From an uncultured Arenicella sp. (lineage in GTDB: Bacteria > Pseudomonadota > Gammaproteobacteria > Arenicellales > Arenicellaceae), in contig CALINO010000035.1 of assembly GCA_938045295.1 (NCBI GenBank), positions 1 through 64,000 on the forward strand: 64,000 nucleotides of DNA, written 5' to 3'. The notes below the pieces were generated by a model. The model saw nothing but the letters and a program-made list of their open reading frames with translations, had not been told where the DNA came from and searched no databases. The position numbers and the translations under genes were made by a program. Positions 9,076 to 15,494 of this stretch are shown here, piece after piece; the stretch's first letter is position 1, and every line of letters starts with the position of its first letter.

Positions 9076-9456
9076 ATGTATAGATTATTAATTGTGGATG
9101 ACTCAAAGCTGATTCGACAAAAAATTGAGCGTGAGTGCGATCAAAATTTATTTCATATAGTGGGCAGCGCTATCGACGGTTCTCAAGCGCTATCTCTATT
9201 TTTTCAGCAGGCCATTGATGTGGTCACCATGGACTTGACCATGCCAGAGCTGGACGGAATTGAATGCATTGAATCGTTGGTACGCTTGGATCCAGATGTC
9301 AAAATTTTAGTCATATCGGCACTCAATGATGTGGCTACTGGCATGGAAGCACTTGAGAAAGGGGCAATGGGGTTTGTAACCAAACCGTTTTCTGGAAGTG
9401 AGTTACAGTCAGCGCTTTGTGAGTTAGTTGAAGATGAATTGCAGGTAAGGTTATGA
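9076..9456 (+). CDS. Single-domain CheY-like response regulator
   Basis: This 126-residue protein is a receiver domain with no output domain. It has the acidic pair Asp8-Asp9 (VDDSK), phosphoacceptor Asp53 in TMDLTMPELDG, a Ser in VISALN and Lys103 in VTKPFSG. I use the ATG at 9076, one base after the kinase stop. The frame is open back to a TTG at 9067, but that start would add only three residues inside the kinase end. By its position it is the likely target of the CheA-like kinase upstream, and its downstream partner CheX would dephosphorylate it. Lacking a DNA-binding or enzymatic domain, it must act by protein-protein contact. Confidence 0.92.
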   Translation: MYRLLIVDDSKLIRQKIERECDQNLFHIVGSAIDGSQALSLFFQQAIDVVTMDLTMPELDGIECIESLVRLDPDVKILVISALNDVATGMEALEKGAMGFVTKPFSGSELQSALCELVEDELQVRL

Positions 9457-9899
9457 AGGAAGAAAAGTTAAAAATATTTATCGACAGTATCGTCAAGTAC
9501 TTTCATTATGCCGGTCAGACTTCAGTGAAAATAGGCAGCCCATTTTTAATTAAAGATATTAAAGAGGTAACGGCTGACTACACGGGGACTATTTCTATTT
9601 CAGGCGATTATCAAGGGGCGTGTTACTTTACCGCACCTTCGGCGCTATTAAAGCATTTGATTTTGTCGATAGGCGAAGTGGATACATCGGACTCAATGAT
9701 GCAGGATGCGGTGGGTGAAGTGGCCAATACCATGTCGGGTAATGCAAGGCGGCGGCTTGGGAAGAAATTCATTATCTCAACGCCCAAAGTCTCTAAAGGG
9801 GCTCCTTTTGTTGTTGATAAAAAGAGTGATGCACACATTTATGCCATTCCTATTAATTGGAAATCGTATAAAGCAACCTTAGGTATTCATTTAAATTAG
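9453..9899 (+). CDS. CheX-type phosphatase of a CheY-like regulator
   Basis: The 148-residue protein fits the CheC/CheX/FliY phosphatase fold. The key signature is DAVGEVANTMSGNARR, in which Glu89 and Asn92 are the catalytic pair that positions water to hydrolyse aspartyl phosphate. One such E-x2-N motif is visible, as in CheX (CheC carries two). The start ATG overlaps the stop of the receiver gene (ATGA), implying translational coupling. Together with the kinase and receiver it forms a complete on/off phosphorylation circuit. The physiological output is unknown. Confidence 0.87.
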   Translation: MKEEKLKIFIDSIVKYFHYAGQTSVKIGSPFLIKDIKEVTADYTGTISISGDYQGACYFTAPSALLKHLILSIGEVDTSDSMMQDAVGEVANTMSGNARRRLGKKFIISTPKVSKGAPFVVDKKSDAHIYAIPINWKSYKATLGIHLN

Positions 9900-9988
9900 T
9901 TAGCTGGCTTACAAATTAAGCAGAGCTATTGCGTAGAAGAAGCGCTTTATGGCCTGTCAGCATAGGTAAAGCAAACAATTTTAAGCAT

Positions 9989-10007
9989 AATGATATTAAT
10001 TCGCATT
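9989..10007. promoter_or_regulatory. Fur-box-like sequence upstream of bfd
   Basis: The 19-mer AATGATATTAATTCGCATT matches the AATGATAATNATTATCATT form of the Fur consensus at 15 of 18 defined positions. It lies about 73 bases before the bfd start. bfd is a known Fur-repressed gene in other Gammaproteobacteria, which supports the call. Confidence 0.6.
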
Positions 10008-10080
10008 TACATGTAAGTTGTTTTGATGATAGCCTTAGCTTGTTACTCATTAAAAACACCGTGTTTGGGTGTAAACGTTT

Positions 10081-10308
10081 ATGTTTGTTTGCCTCTGTAA
10101 GTCAGTTACTGATCATGAAATCCGTGCCGCTGTGGATGCGGGTGTGGACTCTTTTGCGGCCATGCAACAGCGCTTGGGTGTGAGCTCGGTATGCGGTGCT
10201 TGCACGTGCGAGGTGAAGCAAATAATGAAAAAAAGGCTCAACAATGAAATTGAATTGATTGAGCCTAAGCTCGGGCTTGGTTTTTCAGATTTGGTGCCGA
10301 ACGCGTAA
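10081..10308 (+). CDS. bfd: Bacterioferritin-associated ferredoxin
   Basis: Bfd is a small [2Fe-2S] protein that reduces the ferric core of bacterioferritin so that stored iron can be released. All four ligands are present in the 75-residue protein: Cys4 and Cys6 (VCLCKSVTD) and Cys38 and Cys41 (CGACTC), the CxC plus Cx2C pattern of the BFD domain. The C-terminal about 20 residues extend past the minimal domain. No bacterioferritin gene is adjacent. A Fur-like box upstream and a near-perfect one 150 bases downstream place it in an iron-starvation patch. Confidence 0.93.
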   Translation: MFVCLCKSVTDHEIRAAVDAGVDSFAAMQQRLGVSSVCGACTCEVKQIMKKRLNNEIELIEPKLGLGFSDLVPNA

Positions 10309-10440
10309 CTTGTTGAGTTACAGGCCTTGATTTAAAGGCAATAGGGAGAGGCTTAAGTAACATCGCTCGTCAAGGAAGAGTCGCAAACGGTAAGGGCGCA
10401 TTGTTCGCCAATTAATCTAAATAAATTACGAATGATTGGG

Positions 10441-10469
10441 TTGACAATGTACATTCAATAAATGAGAAT
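10441..10469 (+). promoter_or_regulatory. Sigma-70-like promoter overlapped by the Fur box
   Basis: A consensus -35 TTGACA (10441-10446) is followed after 17 bases by GAGAAT (10464-10469), a 4/6 match to TATAAT. The -10 lies inside the Fur palindrome, the classic arrangement for iron-dependent repression. The predicted transcript would start about 25 bases before the ATG at 10501. Confidence 0.55.
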
Positions 10470-10479
10470 AATTCTCATT
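10461..10479. promoter_or_regulatory. Near-consensus Fur box
   Basis: AATGAGAATAATTCTCATT is a perfect 9-1-9 palindrome. It matches AATGATAATNATTATCATT at 16 of 18 defined positions, the two differences being symmetric. It lies 21 bases before the start of the 81-codon gene and overlaps the best -10 candidate. Confidence 0.88.
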
Positions 10480-10500
10480 AGCGTTTAACTTGATTCTGCT

Positions 10501-10746
10501 ATGCCGCAACTGATTATAAAAACCCGTGAGAATTGTTGGGTAATACCAGAGCACTTTGAATTTGTGAAGATGATGATTTTGCAAAAGCAATTGCGTGCAT
10601 CTGAGTTGTATTTTAATTCGGATGCGGAGTGTCAATGCTTTGCAAAAAGATTGTCGCTCATGGCCTTAGAGGATGAATGCAAATACCAGAAGCCATCAAT
10701 CATTGCGGAGTTGTCTCGCCGTTTGGTGGCGCAAAGTTCAACATAA
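10501..10746 (+). CDS. Small protein of unknown function under a Fur box
   Basis: I do not recognise this 81-residue protein. It is predicted soluble, with no signal peptide or membrane segment, mixed charge and three Cys (one near residue 12, two in the middle). The start ATG lacks a clear Shine-Dalgarno, and the predicted leader is about 25 nt. The Fur palindrome and promoter directly upstream imply expression in low iron. A second small gene follows after 29 bases and bfd precedes, so a role in iron sparing or release is an inference from context only. Confidence 0.7.
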   Translation: MPQLIIKTRENCWVIPEHFEFVKMMILQKQLRASELYFNSDAECQCFAKRLSLMALEDECKYQKPSIIAELSRRLVAQSST

Positions 10747-10775
10747 ACTATCAAACATAATTAGTAAGCCTAACG

Positions 10776-11042
10776 ATGAATCAAGTGCAATTATCAACCC
10801 ACGAATCTGAGGTTGAAGAGCCAGCCTTTGATCGCCCCATGTCTGACTTGTTGGTACTAATAACGCACCACAGTTTAACCTGTTGTGAGAATGCGCTGCC
10901 AAACATCATTGACCGCATAGATTGCCTGACTCAACATATTGATATTGAGTGCTACCCTGAGCAGTTAAGCGTGTTGTTGAAAATGCAGCGCTTGTGGCAG
11001 ACAAAGTTGTTTCGCAATGAGGTGAGTGTCTTAAGGCACTGA
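10776..11042 (+). CDS. Small protein of unknown function, probably co-transcribed with the preceding gene
   Basis: The 88-residue protein is not one I recognise. It has an acidic N-terminus and then a helical-looking middle with a CC pair (about residues 36-37) and two more single Cys residues in DCLTQ and ECYPE. No signal peptide or membrane segment is seen. It begins 29 bases after the previous gene, with no terminator between them, so it probably belongs to the same Fur-controlled unit. Four Cys in 88 residues is high for a cytoplasmic protein and could bind metal, but the spacing matches no motif I know. Confidence 0.65.
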   Translation: MNQVQLSTHESEVEEPAFDRPMSDLLVLITHHSLTCCENALPNIIDRIDCLTQHIDIECYPEQLSVLLKMQRLWQTKLFRNEVSVLRH

Positions 11043-11048
11043 ATGCTG

Positions 11049-11489
11049 TTAACTGGCGCTTGGCGTAAAATTGAATTCACTGGCGGCATTGGCGAATAAC
11101 GTGCGCAACTGAGCTAATCGCTGCTGGCTTGTTATTTTTGTGTACGGTTTAGCGGGCAGGTTGCCCCACACCGGTTGCGGCCAAGCAGGGTCGTGTTGGT
11201 AGCGAATAACGTGGTGCCAATGCAGTTGGGGCACTAGGTTGCCAATAATTCCGGTATTGAGCTTGTCGCCTTTAAATTCAGCCATCAGGGTTTGGCTAAC
11301 CAGCAGTGATTCGGCCAAGGCCTGCTGTTGCTGTTCGCTCGTCAGTTCATAAAGTTCACGCATGCCCGCGCGTTTGGGAACCAAAAGAACCCAAGGCAGG
11401 TGGCTGTTGTTAAGCAATAAAGCCAAACAGCAAGGAAAGTGACCTATTTCGAAGGTGTTGGCTTTTAAGGTGGGGTGCAATTCAAACAT
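11049..11489 (-). CDS. HIT (histidine triad) family protein
   Basis: The 146-residue protein belongs to the HIT superfamily of nucleotide hydrolases/transferases. Typical are VLLVPKR near residue 38, NTGIIGNLVPQLHWHHVIRY near 78-97 and the subgroup tail DPAWPQPVWG. The triad region reads His90-Trp-His92-His93, so the alternating HxHxH pattern is incomplete. The bacterial DPAWP subgroup generally shows only two alternating His here, so this looks like the subgroup form rather than damage. The substrate is unknown. It is divergent from the DUF1285 gene and convergent with the small iron-linked gene. Confidence 0.85.
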   Translation of the reverse strand: MFELHPTLKANTFEIGHFPCCLALLLNNSHLPWVLLVPKRAGMRELYELTSEQQQQALAESLLVSQTLMAEFKGDKLNTGIIGNLVPQLHWHHVIRYQHDPAWPQPVWGNLPAKPYTKITSQQRLAQLRTLFANAASEFNFTPSAS

Positions 11490-11552
11490 GTGGGAAGCAA
11501 AAATGGGCTTATACTGGTGTTATGACAGAATCGGTAATAATAACAGAGCAGC

Positions 11553-12071
11553 ATGACTAGGCTTGACCAAATTGCGCAGCAAATTAAAAACAATTCACAG
11601 CCGCCGGTGCACTTATGGAGCCCGGCCGAGTGCGGTGAGATAGACATACGTATCGATGCTCAAGGGCAGTGGTTTCATGAAGGTGAGCTCATTTCACGCG
11701 ACGCGCTGGTGGCGTTGTTTGCCAGCATTTTGTGGGCCGAAGACGGCCAATATTACTTGGTGACACCGGCTGAAAAATTGCTGATTACGGTGGCCGATGT
11801 ACCTTACGTTATCCACCAGGCACAGTACCTAGAAGGAGCGTGGGTGGCGGTCACGAACACTCATGAGCAAGTGATAATCAGTGCCGATAATCCGGTGCAA
11901 TTACGCCAATATGAGGGTAATTGGTTGCCTTACGTAAGGCTGCGTTATGACTTGTGGGCGCGCGTTAATCGCAGTATCTATTATCAGTGGGTGGATATGG
12001 CCCTGGACAGTGGTGATGAGGCCTTGTGCTTAAACAGTAATGGCTATCAGTTTGCTGTGGCAAAAATGTAG
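11553..12071 (+). CDS. DUF1285 family protein
   Basis: The 172-residue cytoplasmic protein shows the DUF1285 pattern: PVHLWSPAECGEIDIRI near the N-terminus, then QWFHEGELISRDALVALFASIL and YYLVTPAEKLLI. The family is widespread in Proteobacteria, and its function is not established as far as I know. It is divergent from the HIT gene (64 bases between starts) and convergent with rsgA, so it is transcribed alone. Confidence 0.88.
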   Translation: MTRLDQIAQQIKNNSQPPVHLWSPAECGEIDIRIDAQGQWFHEGELISRDALVALFASILWAEDGQYYLVTPAEKLLITVADVPYVIHQAQYLEGAWVAVTNTHEQVIISADNPVQLRQYEGNWLPYVRLRYDLWARVNRSIYYQWVDMALDSGDEALCLNSNGYQFAVAKM

Positions 12072-12100
12072 CTTGTAAATTGAAGTTGCCTCAGGTGGTC

Positions 12101-13153
12101 TTAGGTGCTGAGGCCGCGTGCTTGTTGGTCTAAAATGGCGGCTTTAATGCGCTCGTAGCTGTCAAAGCGCACCTCGTCAATGTCGCCAGAATCGACGGCT
12201 GCTTGAATGGCGCAGCCCGGTTCTTGCTCGTGTTTGCAATCTCGAAAGCGGCAGCGGCCAAGCTGCTGGGCGATTTCGATAAAGCCGTGTTGCAGCTGTT
12301 CAATGTCAATGTGCCAAAGGCTGAAATCTCGAATACCGGGTGAATCGATCAGCTTTCCGCCGGTCGGTAAGTGAAACAGCTTGGCTTGCGTGGTGGTGTG
12401 AGTGCCTTCGCCGGTTGCCATCGATAAGTCACCCACCGCCAGCTTGGCGTCTGGCAACAGGGTGTTAATAAGTGATGACTTGCCCACGCCCGATTGCCCA
12501 ACCACAATGCTGGTGTGTTCATTAATCAGCTCTGGCAGTTGATTAAGTAACGGCGTTTGGTGTCGAGAACTGATGACGTGCACGGTGGCATAGCCGAGCT
12601 GTTGGTAGAGCTCAAGCAGCTCAGCAATCAGCTCTTCATTATATTGGTCTAATAAATCCGCTTTGTTGAGCACCAGTATGGGGCGAATGTTCATCAACTC
12701 GGCGGCGACTAGGTAGCGATCAATCAAATTAGGCTGCGGACTTGGTGATGGTGAAATCACGATCAACATTTGATCAATGTTTGCAGCAACCGCTTTTAAG
12801 CGGCCAAAGTTGTCGGGTCGCTCTAACAGGCTGTTGCGTGCCAGCTTGCTCTCAATAACGCCAGTCTGGTCTGGGCCGGCGCGCCATATCACGTTATCCC
12901 CAGCCACAATGCTGCCTAGATTGGTGCGGCAAACGCAGCGGTGTATTTGCCCTTCATCGGCGCCTTCCAGCGCCTGCACTTCAAAATGTTTGCTGTATCG
13001 GCAGATGATTAAGCCGTGTTGTTCACTGCTCAGTTCGCCGGATTGGTGTTGGCGGCTTAGGTTGCGTTCCTTCTTTAATGCTCTGGCATTACGTTCTTGT
13101 TGTATTTTTTCGGCTCGCCACGCTTGCCGTCGATTTAGTTTGCGATTACTCAT
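12101..13153 (-). CDS. rsgA: Small ribosomal subunit biogenesis GTPase RsgA
   Basis: RsgA checks late maturation of the 30S subunit. The 350-residue protein has the family order: a basic N-terminus, an OB-fold (about 60-120), then a circularly permuted GTPase with G4 (NKAD) before G1 (GQSGVGKSS from 219) and G3 (DSPG). The C-terminal zinc site has Cys301, Cys306, His308 and Cys314 in CRFRDCKHEQEPGC. The N-terminal Arg/Lys-rich tail is typical of the gammaproteobacterial form. The upstream GIY-YIG gene overlaps its start by four bases, so the two are translationally coupled. Confidence 0.96.
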   Translation of the reverse strand: MSNRKLNRRQAWRAEKIQQERNARALKKERNLSRQHQSGELSSEQHGLIICRYSKHFEVQALEGADEGQIHRCVCRTNLGSIVAGDNVIWRAGPDQTGVIESKLARNSLLERPDNFGRLKAVAANIDQMLIVISPSPSPQPNLIDRYLVAAELMNIRPILVLNKADLLDQYNEELIAELLELYQQLGYATVHVISSRHQTPLLNQLPELINEHTSIVVGQSGVGKSSLINTLLPDAKLAVGDLSMATGEGTHTTTQAKLFHLPTGGKLIDSPGIRDFSLWHIDIEQLQHGFIEIAQQLGRCRFRDCKHEQEPGCAIQAAVDSGDIDEVRFDSYERIKAAILDQQARGLST

Positions 13154-13398
13154 GAGTCAATGATGGCGATTTTTTGCTGGCGAGATAATTTTTTCAGTGC
13201 TGACTCGCGTTGGCAAGCCGAGGAACGATCACGGTGTTGTTCGCTGTATACCAAGGCAACTGGGCGTCGAGTTCGGGTGTACTTTGCCCCTTTTCGATCG
13301 CAGCAATTGTGCTCATGTAAACGTCGATCAACATCCGTAGTCACCCCAGTGTAGAGGCTGTTGTCGGCGCATTTAACGATGTAAACAGCCCAATTCAA
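13150..13398 (-). CDS. GIY-YIG domain protein (UPF0213/YhbQ-like)
   Basis: The 82-residue protein is a single GIY-YIG nuclease fold: VYIVKCADNSLYTGVT supplies the two strand motifs (YIV and YTG), followed by Arg in DVDRRLHEHN and the Glu/Lys helix QRESALKKLSR. These small stand-alone members resemble the UvrC/SLX1 catalytic domain, and some act as DNA endo/exonucleases. Its stop overlaps the start of rsgA by four bases. Confidence 0.9.
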   Translation of the reverse strand: MNWAVYIVKCADNSLYTGVTTDVDRRLHEHNCCDRKGAKYTRTRRPVALVYSEQHRDRSSACQRESALKKLSRQQKIAIIDS

Positions 13399-13886
13399 TG
13401 TTTCAACTCGGCGGTGTTGGTGGTTGCTGTGGTTATCGAAATCATTGAAAAGAAGAGGGTTTTTTTAAAGTTTAAGGCGATTTGCATATTTTGCAGCCCT
13501 TTTTGTTAACAAAAACGATTACATGATGTATGTTATACAATCTAAAGAATATTAATAACAATAATTTAAGAGAACTACTTATTATTTTGCCAGATGTTTG
13601 CTGATATCGCGTATTAGCCCATTTCTGGCGATGAACACGGGGCGGCCTTTATATCTAATTTCACCACAGTGTGCGCAAATAAATCATCCAACTGATGAGC
13701 GTTGCTGGTGTCAATATTAGTGCTGTTTTTAGCAAAGGCTATCGAATTTAATTTAAGGTTGGTAATAGTGTTGGCTTAAAATGCCAAGCAAATCTTTTTT
13801 AGTGATCAGTGCCCCAAAGTAGTGAAACGAGAGGTTTTCTCTAAATGTTAAGTATGAAGTTTGTGCTTGGAGGCAAGTAGTAATAT
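13399..13886. other. 488-base gene-free stretch upstream of pilG
   Basis: No convincing gene is seen on either strand. The stretch is AT-rich in its first half and carries a perfect 16-bp palindrome at 13500-13515. On the minus strand a stop-to-stop frame of 53 codons (13614-13775) has no ATG. Close to pilG there is a GGAGG at 13869-13873, about 13 bases before the ATG, longer than the usual Shine-Dalgarno spacing. The stretch must hold the promoter of the chp cluster, but I cannot point to a confident -35/-10 pair. Confidence 0.6.
13500..13515. promoter_or_regulatory. Perfect 16-bp palindrome, possible operator
   Basis: TTTTTGTTAACAAAAA is an exact palindrome centred on GTTAAC. It lies between the divergent GIY-YIG/rsgA unit and the chp cluster, followed by AT-rich DNA with TTATACAAT. 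I recognise no regulator for it. Confidence 0.35.
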
Positions 13887-14285
13887 ATGTCAGATAATAC
13901 TCAAACCGCGCAGGCGGCTAAATCGAGTGCGAAAGTGATGGTGATTGATGACAGCAACACCATACGCATGACAGCCGAAACCATTCTAAAAAAGGAAGGA
14001 TACGAGGTGTTTACCGCCACCAATGGTTTTGAAGCAATGTCTGTGATCACCGATACTCGGCCTGATATTATCTTTGTTGATATTATGATGCCTCGTCTAG
14101 ACGGTTATCAAACTTGTAAGTTGATTAAAAATAACAGCTACTTTAGAAACACTCCGGTCATTATGTTGTCGAGCAAAGACAGCCTGTTTGATCGCGCTCG
14201 CGGGCGGGTTGCGGGTTCAGAGCAGCACATTAATAAGCCGTTTACCAAAAGCGAGTTATTGGAGGCGATTCATCGCTATGTCTAA
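13887..14285 (+). CDS. pilG: Type IV pilus response regulator PilG
   Basis: PilG is the CheY-like regulator of the Chp system that promotes pilus extension; in Pseudomonas it also acts with FimV and adenylate cyclase. The 132-residue single receiver domain has Asp21-Asp22 (VIDDSNTIR), phosphoacceptor Asp65 in FVDIMMPRLDGYQTC and Lys117 in INKPFTKSELL. The stretch DIMMPRLDGYQTCKLIKNNS is characteristic of PilG rather than generic CheY. It is the first gene of the cluster, 90 bases before pilH. Confidence 0.95.
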   Translation: MSDNTQTAQAAKSSAKVMVIDDSNTIRMTAETILKKEGYEVFTATNGFEAMSVITDTRPDIIFVDIMMPRLDGYQTCKLIKNNSYFRNTPVIMLSSKDSLFDRARGRVAGSEQHINKPFTKSELLEAIHRYV

Positions 14286-14375
14286 ACTGACTGCTGTTGA
14301 AAAATTTCACGTGTTGGCTCGTTATACGATGCTGGCGCAAAACCCTACTAAGTTATACTGCTTCGAATATTAAAT

Positions 14376-14744
14376 ATGTCGGATAAAACCATTCTCGTCG
14401 TAGACGATTCAAAGACAGACTTTCTGTACGTTAAAAACATTCTTGATCATGGTGGCTATCAGGTTGAATATGCTGCATCGGGTAAAGACGGTATTGAAGC
14501 GGCTAAGCGCATCAAACCAGATTGCATTTTGATGGATGTGGTGATGCCAGAAATGAACGGCTTTCAAGCCACAAGAGCCATTTCTCGAGAGCCGGAAACG
14601 GCCACCATTCCAGTGCTTATGCTCAGTTCTAAGTCCCAAGAAACCGATAAGGTGTGGGCGGAGCGCCAAGGCGCCATTGGTTATGTGGTTAAACCAGCCA
14701 ATCCTAAGTTGTTGCTGAGTAAACTACGGCTACTGTTTAAGTAG
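14376..14744 (+). CDS. pilH: Type IV pilus response regulator PilH
   Basis: PilH is the second CheY-like protein of the Chp pathway, associated with pilus retraction or with draining phosphate from the kinase. The 122-residue receiver has Asp10-Asp11, phosphoacceptor Asp54 in LMDVVMPEMNGFQATR and Lys in VVKPANPKLLL. MNGFQATR with the RQGA.GYVVKP end is the PilH form. It lies 38 bases before pilI. Confidence 0.94.
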   Translation: MSDKTILVVDDSKTDFLYVKNILDHGGYQVEYAASGKDGIEAAKRIKPDCILMDVVMPEMNGFQATRAISREPETATIPVLMLSSKSQETDKVWAERQGAIGYVVKPANPKLLLSKLRLLFK

Positions 14745-14782
14745 CTTTGAGATCATGTTAACCGTATTGGAGACCAATCTGT

Positions 14783-15325
14783 ATGACCAGTAATGCGCCA
14801 TTTGAGTTGTTGAAAGACATGCGTGACGCTGCTCGCGATTTGGCGGCTCAAGAGATTACGTATTCAACCCAATCCGCCGGGGTGAAAAACATTGCTTACG
14901 TTGTGAATGGCGTTAATTTTTATTGCGATGCTCGCGATGTAAAAGAAGTGTCTACTTGCGAAAATTTAATGGTTATTCCGCAAACCAAAAATTGGGTGCG
15001 CGGTTTGATTAACTCTAAGGGCGTGTTGTATTCGGTGGCTGATTTGTCATTGTTTGCGGGTTATGGCCGTCCAGTACAGGCCAATAAAGGGCATCTGTTG
15101 TTGTTGAACGATGCTGACGCTCAAAGCTCGTTGTTGGTGAGTCGTGTCATTGGCTTTCGTTATTTTGAAGAGCAAAACAAAATCGAGGATATCGAACGCG
15201 TTCTTGACGACACGGATGGCTTGGCGCCGTTCGTTGAAGAAGGTTACCAAGTTGATGGTGAAAACTGGTATCGCCTTGATGTGCAAAAACTGCTCGCTGC
15301 TGAGCAGTTCAGAGAAGTTCAATAA
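14783..15325 (+). CDS. pilI: CheW-like adaptor PilI
   Basis: PilI couples the PilJ receptor to the ChpA kinase. The 180-residue protein is a single CheW domain: AYVVNGVNFYCDARDVKEV (first subdomain), VPQ-like VIPQTKNWVRGLINSKGVLYSVADLSLF (typical 'W..GL.N.RG....V.DL'), and LLVSRVIGFRYFEEQ in the second subdomain. The order pilG-pilH-pilI-pilJ is that of Pseudomonas. A hairpin with a short T run follows before pilJ. Confidence 0.93.
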   Translation: MTSNAPFELLKDMRDAARDLAAQEITYSTQSAGVKNIAYVVNGVNFYCDARDVKEVSTCENLMVIPQTKNWVRGLINSKGVLYSVADLSLFAGYGRPVQANKGHLLLLNDADAQSSLLVSRVIGFRYFEEQNKIEDIERVLDDTDGLAPFVEEGYQVDGENWYRLDVQKLLAAEQFREVQ

Positions 15326-15333
15326 AAATTAGG

Positions 15334-15372
15334 AAAAGCCAACAACAATGTCGCTAAGACGGGTTGGCTTTT
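15334..15372 (+). terminator. Terminator-like hairpin between pilI and pilJ
   Basis: The arms AAAAGCCAAC (15334-15343) and GTTGGCTTTT (15363-15372) are exact 10-bp complements around a 19-nt loop. The T run is only the four bases that end the stem. It begins eight bases after the pilI stop. It could partly terminate the pilGHI message or protect its 3' end, while pilJ has 120 bases of further leader. Confidence 0.5.
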
Positions 15373-15494
15373 AATGGGTATGAAACGTAGTGTGTTGGGT
15401 TTGCTGGTAGGGCAAACAGTGCATTAAATTTATAGTGTTTATAAACAGGTCGCCGGTTGAATTAGAGCGACTAAACTGAGGTAAAGGTGAAAGC

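Noticed and set aside
11049-11489. Possible inactivated HIT protein because the triad reads HWHH.
   Set aside because: The DPAWP subgroup generally shows only two alternating His at this position, and the rest of the protein is intact.
13614-13775. A 53-codon stop-to-stop frame on the minus strand in the gap before pilG, with plausible composition (LDDLFAHTVVKLDIKAAP).
   Set aside because: It has no ATG start, no ribosome-binding site and no family match that I recognise; it could be a decayed fragment but chance is as likely.
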